Positions 1 to 9,528 of a stretch of DNA of 49,267 nucleotides are shown here, in pieces (position 1 is the stretch's first letter; each line of letters starts with the position of its first letter). Source of the stretch: Leishmania donovani (taxonomy: Eukaryota > Euglenozoa > Kinetoplastea > Trypanosomatida > Trypanosomatidae); contig NC_018241.1 in the NCBI RefSeq assembly GCF_000227135.1, positions 132,253 to 181,519 on the forward strand, read 5' to 3'. Below the pieces are notes generated by a model that saw only the letters and a list, made by a program, of their open reading frames with translations, had not been told where the DNA came from and searched no databases. A program made the translations under genes and the position numbers.

Positions 1-1
1 C

Positions 2-274
2 TCCGCCGGCAACGCCTACCATCGCTTAGAAAGGAACGGTGATCAGTCGGGGCTGACGGCGCTGGTGGATCGCAGTGTGGTTGAGAAGAACATCGAGAAC
101 ACCGGCGCCCTCCTCGTTAGGATCAACTTCTGCGTTGGCAAGAACCCGTTGGATTTGCTGAACATGCTTAGTGGTCTCGGCAGCGCAGAGGGTGAGCGGA
201 AGGGCAGCACCAGCAATGGTCGGACCGTCGAGGTGGGCAACAAGAGGGAACTGTACAACGTCATGGACGACTAG
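2..274 (+). CDS. MATH/TRAF-like domain protein, 3' end only (copy A)
   Basis: This is the C-terminal 90 residues of a protein whose N-terminus lies outside the window. In frame 2 it reads from SAGNAY to a TAG at 272-274 and ends in VMDD. It aligns with the last 90 residues of the two complete copies at 3371 and 4729, and shares GLTALVDRSVVEKNIENTG exactly. It differs in several blocks: HRLERNGDQ replaces FQLSKKEDE, CVGKNPLDLLNML replaces STSGNPLDLLNTI, and the tail differs too. It is therefore a true paralogue in a tandem family, not an assembly duplicate. The 3' flank (275 to about 590) is nearly identical to that of the other copies. Function is unknown beyond the family assignment given for the complete copies. 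Confidence 0.8.
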   Translation, partial: SAGNAYHRLERNGDQSGLTALVDRSVVEKNIENTGALLVRINFCVGKNPLDLLNMLSGLGSAEGERKGSTSNGRTVEVGNKRELYNVMDD

Positions 275-1038
275 AGAGCGAGGTGAACGGATGACGGGGC
301 AGGGGAACTCTTGCGTGTCGGTGCGTGCGTTCAGTCAACGCGACAGCCTTGTGTTCTTCTTCCCCGTCTGCCTGTGAGTGCACTGGGGTGCACATGTGTG
401 TGCAGGTGTCGATTTACGTGCACTCATACGTGCACAGATCGAGACTTGTATGGATATAGTCGATGGCGGAGGAGAAGGGGAAGAGCTTGGCGAGTGCCCA
501 GCAGCCAAAACTGCGCGCGGACAAGCGAAGAGAGAGAGACCGCAGCGGCAGTAGAGGAATGAGAAGGGGGCTCTCGGATCGCAGCAACGAGCAGCGGAAA
601 GGAGGAAAGAAGGGAAGAAGAAGGGCATCGGTACTGGAGCCCACCTACCATGTCCCTCTATCTGTTGTGGCACCCAGACGCACGCGCGAAGCGACACTGA
701 TCTCCCGATGTCTCGCCCTTTCGGTGCTCCCACTCCGTCCTGTTGCCTCTGTGCTCTCTCACTTTTCACTTCCTTTGGACTTCTCATGCCGTGTTTGCTT
801 GGCCTCTCCTGCTGCTGCTGCTCTACTCCTGTCGTTGTTACTGCGTGGCTTCGCCGTATTGGTGTCTATTGCCCTTTCTTGTCTGCCCTATCGTTCTCTC
901 CCGGCGTGGTCACCCACCCCACCCCCTCCTCCTTCGGTCTGTCGCTTGCTTGCTTGCTCGCGTCTTCTTGCTGTCTTTGCTCTCCCTAAACGCGCCCCTC
1001 CCCTCCCACCACCACCACCGCGGTGCCGCACAGTCGCG

Positions 1039-1056
1039 CACACACACACACACACG
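1039..1056. repeat. CA dinucleotide repeat
   Basis: A short CA microsatellite in the spacer downstream of MATH copy A. Such tracts recur in most spacers of this window. Confidence 0.85.
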
Positions 1057-1248
1057 CACACGCCAGGCACCACCGCTACTCCTCCTCCTACGCGCCTCCT
1101 CTTTTTCTTTTCGCTTTTTATTTTGCCTGCAGAAGCACTTCCACAGCAACGCAGTCTGCGTTTCTCCCCTAAAATCCCTCTTACAGGCAGTCTGCCGCCA
1201 CACTGCGTGCCGCCCGTGTGAGTTATGTTACCCCTTTCCCCCCCCCTC

Positions 1249-1581
1249 CTGGCCTCCCCCCAACTCTGGCGAGGGCCTGCGTGCCCGCATTCACGCTGAG
1301 CTGCAGCACGTCTAGAGTGCGCGAAGGCATGCCTCTTGTGCTCTTCTTATTTTCTTCATTGGGCGCCATGCTCTCTCTTCTATCTTCTCTTTTTTGTTGT
1401 TACTCTAGGGAGCCGATAAGCCTTGCAGGTGACCATGGCACACGCGGAGGGGGGGTTCTCCACCACCGTCTCGCCTCGATCTTTTCTTGCCTGCTCCCTT
1501 TCGATTCTGCAGCGTTGCAGACCTAGCTATCAGCTCGCTCCACCTTCAATAATTGCTTCCGTTCCCTTCCCTCCCCTCCCC
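1249..1581 (+). repeat. 333-bp duplicated segment, left of gap
   Basis: This segment is identical, as far as I can read it, to 1681-2013 (offset 432). It ends exactly at the first N of the gap, and its partner begins exactly at the first base after the gap. That is the pattern of two overlapping contig ends that were not merged, so I regard it as a probable assembly artefact rather than a genomic tandem repeat. Confidence 0.85.
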
Positions 1582-1680
1582 NNNNNNNNNNNNNNNNNNN
1601 NNNNNNNNNNNNNNNNNNNNNNNNNNNNNNNNNNNNNNNNNNNNNNNNNNNNNNNNNNNNNNNNNNNNNNNNNNNNNNNN
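1582..1680. other. Assembly gap (99 N)
   Basis: Placeholder gap of fixed length. The flanks overlap by 333 bp, so its real length is probably negative. Confidence 0.95.
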
Positions 1681-2013
1681 CTGGCCTCCCCCCAACTCTG
1701 GCGAGGGCCTGCGTGCCCGCATTCACGCTGAGCTGCAGCACGTCTAGAGTGCGCGAAGGCATGCCTCTTGTGCTCTTCTTATTTTCTTCATTGGGCGCCA
1801 TGCTCTCTCTTCTATCTTCTCTTTTTTGTTGTTACTCTAGGGAGCCGATAAGCCTTGCAGGTGACCATGGCACACGCGGAGGGGGGGTTCTCCACCACCG
1901 TCTCGCCTCGATCTTTTCTTGCCTGCTCCCTTTCGATTCTGCAGCGTTGCAGACCTAGCTATCAGCTCGCTCCACCTTCAATAATTGCTTCCGTTCCCTT
2001 CCCTCCCCTCCCC
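1681..2013 (+). repeat. 333-bp duplicated segment, right of gap
   Basis: Partner of 1249-1581. After 2013 the sequence continues into unique spacer (the segment with a TTTATTAG start near 2049). Confidence 0.85.
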
Positions 2014-2271
2014 ACCCACTGCCCTGCTGCTTCACAGCCCATGGCGCTTTATTAGTTACTGCGCCCTCTCGGTGTTGTGTGATGCCTTTGATTGGTGTAC
2101 CGCCACCGTCTCGCCTCGACCTTTTCTTCCCTCCCCTCCCCTTCTCTCTTGTACTCCTCCCCCCCCCACCATTTCTTCACGTCCCCATGCAAGCTGCGTT
2201 CGTTCTTTGCTGTTTTCTGTCTTTCTTTTCGTGTGCTTGTCCTCCCTGATGAGCGGTGGATACGCCAGCCC

Positions 2272-2757
2272 CAGTGCGTGGCATCTCGGGACCCGGTGCC
2301 CCCACTCTCTCCCCCTGCGGGGAGGCGGAGCGGCACCCCACCCCCTCTAGTCCTGCCCAATGCGGAGCCGCTTCCGGTCGTGACAGGGTCAAGCGCCGAC
2401 GCCGTAGGGGAGGTCAGAGCGATGCATCGCCACTGACGCCGGCGGCCAGGCCCTGGACGGCGCTGCGTCGGTGCGACCCGCGGCCGTGAACACGCTTGCG
2501 CCATCCATGTGGTGGGCAGCGTGTCGGCGTGACTCGAGCGTACCCCACACCCGNNNNNNNNNNNNNNNNNNNNNNNNNNNNNNNNNNNNNNNNNNNNNNN
2601 NNNNNNNNNNNNNNNNNNNNNNNNNNNNNNNNNNNNNNNNNNNNNNNNNNNNCGGCCCCCACACTGCCCTGCTGGTGGTGGGTGGGGCTTGAGGCAGGGG
2701 CTGTGCTCAGATGACTGTGTCTGCGCACAGCCGTAGCGACGTGCCTGCCGCTGCTTC
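2272..2757 (+). mobile_element. SIDER-like retroposon (copy 1, gapped)
   Basis: A GC-rich element of about 385 bp once the internal 99 N are removed. The same sequence occurs at 28318-28768 (inverted), at 37701-38089, as a fragment at 7341-7406, and in diverged form near 34.84-35.06 kb. Size, dispersed multi-copy state, non-coding nature and location in spacers (3' UTRs) fit the SIDER family of extinct Leishmania retroposons, which are known to influence mRNA stability. I infer the family from these properties and have not compared it with a consensus. From about 2758 on, this copy continues differently from the 28-kb and 37-kb copies. Confidence 0.55.
2554..2652. other. Assembly gap (99 N) inside the SIDER-like element
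   Basis: The ungapped copies at 28.4 and 37.9 kb run straight across this point. The true gap is therefore about zero, with a 2-bp overlap (CG on both sides). Confidence 0.9.
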
Positions 2758-3370
2758 AGTTCACGCGCCTGAGGTCTGTGCCAGGGCCCGGGCCAGAGGG
2801 AGGGTAGAGTGCTGTGTAGCGCGTGCTCTACGGTCAGAGAATGGTCACGTTGAACAATACCTAACAAGATATATAAAGCAGCGCTGCCCCACACCTGTGA
2901 GAGGTGGGGACTGCGTGATCGTGCATGTGTTGATGTACACCTTTGCGTGGCGGTGGAATGCGCTTGCGGGCAGCCATCCATGTTCCCCACACCACCATCC
3001 GATGGCCTCTCTCGCGTCACCTCTGCATCTACGTTGTTCCCTTCCGCCATCCACCGCTTCCTACGCGTCTCCATGCAATATGGCGAACGCACACACGCAC
3101 AAGCCCCTACCTTAGCATACTTGTCCCCCACTCTCTAGCACCTTCCCTTCATTAGCCCCCCACCCCTGCCCACCGCTCAGGTCTCTCACCATCATCGCCG
3201 CCAAGCGTCCCTCATCCCCTTTCCCCATCGGTCTATATCCGTCGCCCCCTCCCACGGCTTCCTGGCCTACTGCGCGCCGATACATACGCATACAATAGCA
3301 CACCCCCGTGCCTTCATTCGCACACGCCACCAGTGCCCACGCGCAGTACACTGTACGCACCGGAGAAGCA

Positions 3371-4303
3371 ATGGGCCTCCTCGGCAAGGAACGCGCCGGC
3401 TCCTTCAAGGCCACAGACACCTCTGGACGCCATTTTCTCTGGACAATCGATAAGTTCTCGCAGTACACGCTTGGCGTGACTCTCGACAGCGACAACGTCA
3501 CTTGCTTCACCAAAGTAAAATTTCACCTGCACATGGCCCTCGGCGCCAGTGGTGCCGTCGGCATCTACATCCATTACAAGAAGCCGCCGATCCCGAAGTA
3601 CTCGTACTACCTAACGAACTCGAAGTGTGAGGGGACGCGCCAGCACACGGCCCACAGTCTCCCCGATGGTACGGAGCGCTGCGGTCACTGGAACGTGTGC
3701 AGCCACGGGGACCTGAAGGAGTTCCTCGGGGAGGATGACACGCTGCTCGTGCATTTCTGTTTTGACGACGACACCCTCGTTGTGAATCAGCTCGGGCAGA
3801 GTAATATCTCGGTCACGTGGTCGATTCCGAAGCTGGAGACGCAGAACCTGTGTCCCTACTCCTCACGCAGTTTCTTTGTGGGCGACACAGTGCTGATTGC
3901 CCAGATCGACGCCAAGCAGAAAGATGGCCATACGGGACGTAAGTACAGCTACGAAGACGTGGTCACGTACATCATATTTGTCTTCTGCCGAAAGGGCAAT
4001 ATGCCGCCACACAGCATCGAGCTTGTGGACTCCGCCGGCAACGCCTACTTTCAGTTAAGCAAGAAAGAGGACGAGTCGGGGCTGACGGCGCTGGTGGACC
4101 GCAGTGTGGTTGAGAAAAACATCGAGAACACCGGCGCCCTCCTCGTTAGAATCAACTTCTCCACTAGCGGAAACCCGTTGGATTTGCTGAACACCATTAG
4201 CGATGACGTCAACGCAGAGGGTGAGCGGAAGGGCAGCACCAGCAATGGTTGCACCGTTCATCTCGACGATAAAAAAGAAGTGTGTACCGTCATGGACGAC
4301 TAG
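3371..4303 (+). CDS. MATH/TRAF-like domain protein, 310 aa (copy B)
   Basis: Start chosen at the ATG of MGLLGKERAG. An upstream in-frame ATG (3308) only adds spacer-like sequence, and the other copy keeps the same start. The protein seems to hold two consecutive MATH (TRAF-C-like) beta-sandwich units. The first opens with FLWTIDKFS at residues 22-30. The second opens with VTWSIPKLE at 148-156 and continues through SSRSFFVGDTVLIAQID (164-180). MATH domains bind peptide motifs and usually serve as adaptors. No RING, BTB or protease domain is attached, and no signal peptide or TM segment is seen. The acidic tail ends VMDD. It sits in a tandem family with copies A and C. B and C are identical except for a short patch at residues 88-101 and residue 124. 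MATH assignment is by motif recognition and is moderately sure; the ORF itself is clear. Confidence 0.75.
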   Translation: MGLLGKERAGSFKATDTSGRHFLWTIDKFSQYTLGVTLDSDNVTCFTKVKFHLHMALGASGAVGIYIHYKKPPIPKYSYYLTNSKCEGTRQHTAHSLPDGTERCGHWNVCSHGDLKEFLGEDDTLLVHFCFDDDTLVVNQLGQSNISVTWSIPKLETQNLCPYSSRSFFVGDTVLIAQIDAKQKDGHTGRKYSYEDVVTYIIFVFCRKGNMPPHSIELVDSAGNAYFQLSKKEDESGLTALVDRSVVEKNIENTGALLVRINFSTSGNPLDLLNTISDDVNAEGERKGSTSNGCTVHLDDKKEVCTVMDD

Positions 4304-4595
4304 AGGGCGAGGTGAACGGATGACGGGGCAGGGGAACTCTTGCGTGTCGGTGCGTGCGTTCAGTCAACGCGACAGCCTTGTGTTCTTCTTCCCCGTCTGC
4401 CTGTGAGTGCACTGGGGTGCACATGTGTGTGCAGGTGTCGATTTACGTGCACTCATACGTGCACAGATCGAGACTTGTATGGATATAGTCGATGGCGGAG
4501 GAGAAGGGGAAGAGCTTGGCGAGTGCCCAGCAGCCAAAACTGCGCGCGGACAAGCGAAGAGAGAGAGACCGCAGCGGCAGTAGAGGAATGAGAAG

Positions 4596-4694
4596 NNNNN
4601 NNNNNNNNNNNNNNNNNNNNNNNNNNNNNNNNNNNNNNNNNNNNNNNNNNNNNNNNNNNNNNNNNNNNNNNNNNNNNNNNNNNNNNNNNNNNNN
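4596..4694. other. Assembly gap (99 N) between MATH copies B and C
   Basis: The sequence 3337-4595 left of the gap matches 4695-5953 right of it (offset 1358 = 1259 + 99). This is again a suffix-prefix overlap rather than an unknown interval. Confidence 0.9.
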
Positions 4695-4728
4695 CCACGC
4701 GCAGTACACTGTACGCACCGGAGAAGCA

Positions 4729-5661
4729 ATGGGCCTCCTCGGCAAGGAACGCGCCGGCTCCTTCAAGGCCACAGACACCTCTGGACGCCATTTTCTCTGG
4801 ACAATCGATAAGTTCTCGCAGTACACGCTTGGCGTGACTCTCGACAGCGACAACGTCACTTGCTTCACCAAAGTAAAATTTCACCTGCACATGGCCCTCG
4901 GCGCCAGTGGTGCCGTCGGCATCTACATCCATTACAAGAAGCCGCCGATCCCGAAGTACTCGTACTACCTAACGAACTCGAAGTGTGAAGAGATGCGCCA
5001 GCACACGGCCTACACCATCCCCGAGGATTCGGAGCGCTGCGGTCACTGGAACGTGTGCAGCCACGGGGACCTGAAGGAGTTCCTCGGGGAGGATGACAAG
5101 CTGCTCGTGCATTTCTGTTTTGACGACGACACCCTCGTTGTGAATCAGCTCGGGCAGAGTAATATCTCGGTCACGTGGTCGATTCCGAAGCTGGAGACGC
5201 AGAACCTGTGTCCCTACTCCTCACGCAGTTTCTTTGTGGGCGACACAGTGCTGATTGCCCAGATCGACGCCAAGCAGAAAGATGGCCATACGGGACGTAA
5301 GTACAGCTACGAAGACGTGGTCACGTACATCATATTTGTCTTCTGCCGAAAGGGCAATATGCCGCCACACAGCATCGAGCTTGTGGACTCCGCCGGCAAC
5401 GCCTACTTTCAGTTAAGCAAGAAAGAGGACGAGTCGGGGCTGACGGCGCTGGTGGACCGCAGTGTGGTTGAGAAAAACATCGAGAACACCGGCGCCCTCC
5501 TCGTTAGAATCAACTTCTCCACTAGCGGAAACCCGTTGGATTTGCTGAACACCATTAGCGATGACGTCAACGCAGAGGGTGAGCGGAAGGGCAGCACCAG
5601 CAATGGTTGCACCGTTCATCTCGACGATAAAAAAGAAGTGTGTACCGTCATGGACGACTAG
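4729..5661 (+). CDS. MATH/TRAF-like domain protein, 310 aa (copy C or second haplotype)
   Basis: Same start, length and domain layout as the copy at 3371. Protein differences from it are confined to residues 88-101 (GT to EM at 88-89, then H95Y, S96T, L97I, D99E, G100D, T101S) and T124K; the rest appears identical at DNA level, flanks included. Because the whole 1259-bp block repeats exactly from the gap edge, B and C may be two alleles or two collapsed paralogues of one locus rather than adjacent genes. The clustered differences look like a conversion tract in the loop leading to C104 within the first MATH-like unit. The coding call is secure; its status as a separate gene is not. Confidence 0.65.
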   Translation: MGLLGKERAGSFKATDTSGRHFLWTIDKFSQYTLGVTLDSDNVTCFTKVKFHLHMALGASGAVGIYIHYKKPPIPKYSYYLTNSKCEEMRQHTAYTIPEDSERCGHWNVCSHGDLKEFLGEDDKLLVHFCFDDDTLVVNQLGQSNISVTWSIPKLETQNLCPYSSRSFFVGDTVLIAQIDAKQKDGHTGRKYSYEDVVTYIIFVFCRKGNMPPHSIELVDSAGNAYFQLSKKEDESGLTALVDRSVVEKNIENTGALLVRINFSTSGNPLDLLNTISDDVNAEGERKGSTSNGCTVHLDDKKEVCTVMDD

Positions 5662-5973
5662 AGGGCGAGGTGAACGGATGACGGGGCAGGGGAACTCTTG
5701 CGTGTCGGTGCGTGCGTTCAGTCAACGCGACAGCCTTGTGTTCTTCTTCCCCGTCTGCCTGTGAGTGCACTGGGGTGCACATGTGTGTGCAGGTGTCGAT
5801 TTACGTGCACTCATACGTGCACAGATCGAGACTTGTATGGATATAGTCGATGGCGGAGGAGAAGGGGAAGAGCTTGGCGAGTGCCCAGCAGCCAAAACTG
5901 CGCGCGGACAAGCGAAGAGAGAGAGACCGCAGCGGCAGTAGAGGAATGAGAAGGGGGCTCTCGGATCGCAGCA

Positions 5974-6870
5974 NNNNNNNNNNNNNNNNNNNNNNNNNNN
6001 NNNNNNNNNNNNNNNNNNNNNNNNNNNNNNNNNNNNNNNNNNNNNNNNNNNNNNNNNNNNNNNNNNNNNNNNNNNNNNNNNNNNNNNNNNNNNNNNNNNN
6101 NNNNNNNNNNNNNNNNNNNNNNNNNNNNNNNNNNNNNNNNNNNNNNNNNNNNNNNNNNNNNNNNNNNNNNNNNNNNNNNNNNNNNNNNNNNNNNNNNNNN
6201 NNNNNNNNNNNNNNNNNNNNNNNNNNNNNNNNNNNNNNNNNNNNNNNNNNNNNNNNNNNNNNNNNNNNNNNNNNNNNNNNNNNNNNNNNNNNNNNNNNNN
6301 NNNNNNNNNNNNNNNNNNNNNNNNNNNNNNNNNNNNNNNNNNNNNNNNNNNNNNNNNNNNNNNNNNNNNNNNNNNNNNNNNNNNNNNNNNNNNNNNNNNN
6401 NNNNNNNNNNNNNNNNNNNNNNNNNNNNNNNNNNNNNNNNNNNNNNNNNNNNNNNNNNNNNNNNNNNNNNNNNNNNNNNNNNNNNNNNNNNNNNNNNNNN
6501 NNNNNNNNNNNNNNNNNNNNNNNNNNNNNNNNNNNNNNNNNNNNNNNNNNNNNNNNNNNNNNNNNNNNNNNNNNNNNNNNNNNNNNNNNNNNNNNNNNNN
6601 NNNNNNNNNNNNNNNNNNNNNNNNNNNNNNNNNNNNNNNNNNNNNNNNNNNNNNNNNNNNNNNNNNNNNNNNNNNNNNNNNNNNNNNNNNNNNNNNNNNN
6701 NNNNNNNNNNNNNNNNNNNNNNNNNNNNNNNNNNNNNNNNNNNNNNNNNNNNNNNNNNNNNNNNNNNNNNNNNNNNNNNNNNNNNNNNNNNNNNNNNNNN
6801 NNNNNNNNNNNNNNNNNNNNNNNNNNNNNNNNNNNNNNNNNNNNNNNNNNNNNNNNNNNNNNNNNNNNNN
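5974..6870. other. Assembly gap (897 N)
   Basis: A sized gap in the array spacer. The matching interval after copy A (587-2118) is about 1100 bp once the duplicated 333 bp and 99 N are removed, so the estimate is in the right range. Confidence 0.9.
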
Positions 6871-6975
6871 CCTTTTCTTCCCTCCCCTCCCCTTCTCTCT
6901 TGTACTCCTCCCCCCCCCACCATTTCTTCACGTCCCCATGCAAGCTGCGTTCGTTCTTTGCTGTTTTCTGTCTTT

Positions 6976-7340
6976 NNNNNNNNNNNNNNNNNNNNNNNNN
7001 NNNNNNNNNNNNNNNNNNNNNNNNNNNNNNNNNNNNNNNNNNNNNNNNNNNNNNNNNNNNNNNNNNNNNNNNNNNNNNNNNNNNNNNNNNNNNNNNNNNN
7101 NNNNNNNNNNNNNNNNNNNNNNNNNNNNNNNNNNNNNNNNNNNNNNNNNNNNNNNNNNNNNNNNNNNNNNNNNNNNNNNNNNNNNNNNNNNNNNNNNNNN
7201 NNNNNNNNNNNNNNNNNNNNNNNNNNNNNNNNNNNNNNNNNNNNNNNNNNNNNNNNNNNNNNNNNNNNNNNNNNNNNNNNNNNNNNNNNNNNNNNNNNNN
7301 NNNNNNNNNNNNNNNNNNNNNNNNNNNNNNNNNNNNNNNN
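6976..7340. other. Assembly gap (365 N), probably a SIDER-like element body
   Basis: The matching interval after copy A (2224-2693) is about 369 bp without its own 99 N and 2-bp overlap. That agrees closely with 365 and implies the missing sequence is the rest of the retroposon copy. Confidence 0.8.
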
Positions 7341-7406
7341 AGGCAGGGGCTGTGCTCAGATGACTGTGTCTGCGCACAGCCGTAGCGACGTGCCTGCCGC
7401 TGCTTC
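7341..7406 (+). mobile_element. SIDER-like element, end fragment
   Basis: Matches the last 64 bp of the element at 2272-2757 and is followed by the same sequence (to about 7500) as that copy. The rest lies in the preceding gap. Confidence 0.55.
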
Positions 7407-8319
7407 AGTTCACGCGCCTGAGGTCTGTGCCAGGGCCCGGGCCAGAGGGAGGGTAGAGTGCTGTGTAGCGCGTGCTCTACGGTCAGAGAATGGTCACGTT
7501 GAGCATAGTCTGTTGAATTTATATGTGTGTTTATGTTATATGCGTATTGCCTCCTTTTCTCGTTGCTTTCCTTTCTTTAGCACTCTTTATGTGTTTACGT
7601 GAGTTCCGGGGGGAGAGAACACGGAGGCCAGGAAGGCACTGGTGATAGAAGCGCAGCGATGGGTGGCTTTCCTTTATGTGTACGTGAGTGTATGTCTTTG
7701 GTTAAGTGTTTGTTCGTCGACGAACACAACTGATGCCTATAACGACCGCCGCGGCGCTGGCCGGTAGAAGAGACGATATAGGGGCAGTATGGTGATGTTC
7801 GTTCCATGGTCTGCGCGCCTAGGCAGAATGAGATGCGAAGCATTTTCGTATGGCAGGTTCTTGGAAGCAACTTTTGTGGAAATATGCCGTGAGGTCGGCG
7901 ACGGTATGGCTCTGTGTGTCGGTGTTCACATGGGACACTCACCTGTACAGGGATGCACGGGGAAGTGGAAGGGGTAAAGGTGGAGCACCGTGGAGCTCAC
8001 AGGTCGGGTCCTCGGTTGTGCTGACGCTCTTGGCGTGTAGTTAGCAAAGCCCTCCTTTTGGCCACTATCCTCCGTATCCTTGACATCGCACCTGCTCCCT
8101 AACCCTCGCTCGCCCGGTGGGCATGACTGGATGGAGGTGTATGTGCGCACTAACCACGCACGCACGCCCACCGCACATATCCTTCCCTCCTTCTTGCGCC
8201 TCTCGCTCCCTCTCTATGCATGTTTCTTCGTGTGTGTGCACATACAAGCGTCGGCGCAGGCGTCTTTTTGTTCTCCGGTAGCACGGAATTGTTCACGTCC
8301 ATCAAAATAGCTACCACCC

Positions 8320-8904
8320 ATGTCGCCGATGGTGGCATCACGAGATGCCGCTGTTCTCGCAGCGCTGAAGCAGCTGGAGGATGTGCGTGAGCGCCTGCAC
8401 AGCGCCCTTCGCGAAGCCGCCTTCAGCTTCACGATTGCGCAGCGGGAAGAGGAATCGACGCGAGGCTGTTTCGTATCCTTGGATGCGGTACCCACGGCTC
8501 AAGGCACTCTCGAAGCCCTCGTGTCTCTCACACAGACGTCCGCCACTACCTTGACAAGTGGTGTCGAGGAGACCCGCTGTGGCGAGATCGATGAGGCTGC
8601 CAGAAGTCGCAGCAGCAGTTGTGCGTGGGAGATGCTGCTGATAAGCGGTGAGCGAAGGAAGAAGCAGATGCCCGCAGCTGCGTCACAGCACGCACCCCCC
8701 GCACCCAACTCTGGAAGTGACGAGTCAGATCTTCTTCCTCCAGACCCGATCTACTACTTTAGTGAGTACCCCTCCAGTGCCCTGCGAGAGTGCCAGGAAG
8801 CGTACAGGCGTGTGTTGCGCTGCGCCGTCGAGACCGTGAATGCGCAGCAGCGGGCGCTGGCGGAAGCGATGGCAATGACGATGGCAGATGCACAAGAATC
8901 GTAA
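8320..8904 (+). CDS. Vma22/CCDC115-like V-ATPase assembly factor (putative)
   Basis: A 194-residue soluble protein with an N-terminal helix (LKQLEDVRERLHSALREA, about residues 17-34), a low-complexity acidic/Ser-rich middle, and a C-terminal block starting DPIYYFSEYPSSALRECQEA (about 148-167) that ends in a helix. This order fits the Vma22/CCDC115 family: a coiled coil with a trailing helix, then the hallmark DP-x-x-W/Y-F-G/S followed by an SLRxxQxxF/Y-like helix. Those proteins act in the ER in assembly of the membrane sector of the vacuolar H+-ATPase. I recognise the pattern by eye; identity outside the two blocks is low. The start at 8320 is the first ATG after the pyrimidine-rich leader; an ATG at 8329 is the alternative. 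The next gene follows after about 620 bp on the same strand. Confidence 0.55.
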   Translation: MSPMVASRDAAVLAALKQLEDVRERLHSALREAAFSFTIAQREEESTRGCFVSLDAVPTAQGTLEALVSLTQTSATTLTSGVEETRCGEIDEAARSRSSSCAWEMLLISGERRKKQMPAAASQHAPPAPNSGSDESDLLPPDPIYYFSEYPSSALRECQEAYRRVLRCAVETVNAQQRALAEAMAMTMADAQES

Positions 8905-9528
8905 GGCCGCTCCTGTATCGGTGCCTGTGTGTGTGTATGTTGGTTAGAAGCTGCAGTGAACGCTGTCCTTGGTCTTGTGTTGTGGGGTGGTGTGTGTGCG
9001 CGCGCCTTTCTCAATGCCTATGTTTATGGTGTGCCTCTCGGGTCAGTTCCCTTCTTTCGAGAGCAGCTTGAGACAACCTCAAAAGTACAGGCTGGCGTCA
9101 GACAAGGCACGGGACAGGGGCGGGGGGTGTCCGAGCACCTCATGAAGAGCTGGTGTACGTGTGTGAATGCGTATGTTGGGGCCTGATCTTCTCTTCGGGT
9201 CGACTCCGTCCACCTAAGTCTTGCAGACACACACACACGCACACAAACATATACACATATATGCACCCCCGCTCTCCTCTATGTCGAGGAGGCGCGAAGA
9301 CAAACGCCGATGGCTGCAGGGTCGACTCTTCTGACTGTGTGGCCTGCCTGTCGGTGTGCGAGCATCGTCCACTTGAAACCTCTCCCGTATGTTCTCTCCC
9401 TGCCCATCCCTCCCTCGTTGACGTCTCGCACACAACTCTCTGGTGCACACAAGGGTGTACGCCACTCTCCAGCGCCATCCACGGCATCCAGAGAAGCGCT
9501 AAGAAGCGAGCAAAGAAGAGGTCGACTC
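8905..9528 (+). other. Intergenic spacer
   Basis: GT- and CA-rich runs, then a polypyrimidine tract (about 9379-9420) and an AG at 9471-9472. This AG is a plausible trans-splice acceptor about 57 nt before the UTP25 start. No CDS seen. Confidence 0.55.

Larger units (their letters stand above)
275..3370 (+). other. Intergenic spacer between MATH copies A and B
   Basis: The spacer is mostly low-complexity, pyrimidine-rich sequence with no credible CDS. It holds a CA repeat (1039-1056), a 333-bp segment duplicated across a 99-N gap, a SIDER-like element (2272-2757), and a pyrimidine-rich stretch before the next ATG (about 3120-3360). The positions 275-590, 2119-2223 and 2694-2851 recur downstream of copy C, so the whole spacer belongs to a repeating gene-plus-spacer unit. 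Corrected for unmerged overlaps, its true length should be about 530 bp shorter than drawn. Confidence 0.7.
5662..8319 (+). other. Spacer after the MATH genes, with two large gaps
   Basis: The first 300 bp repeat the spacer of copy A. Then come a gap, a 105-bp island (6871-6975) equal to 2119-2223, a second gap, and 7341 to about 7500 equal to 2694-2851. Unique sequence starts near 7503, where the array ends. From 7503 to 8319 I see no credible CDS. A polypyrimidine tract at about 8183-8216 probably serves the next gene. Confidence 0.65.

Noticed and set aside
463..1221. 252-codon frame in the spacer after MATH copy A
   Set aside because: Its content comes from pyrimidine and CA repeats (Pro/Leu/Thr-His runs). 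Its first part recurs after the other MATH copies without the rest.
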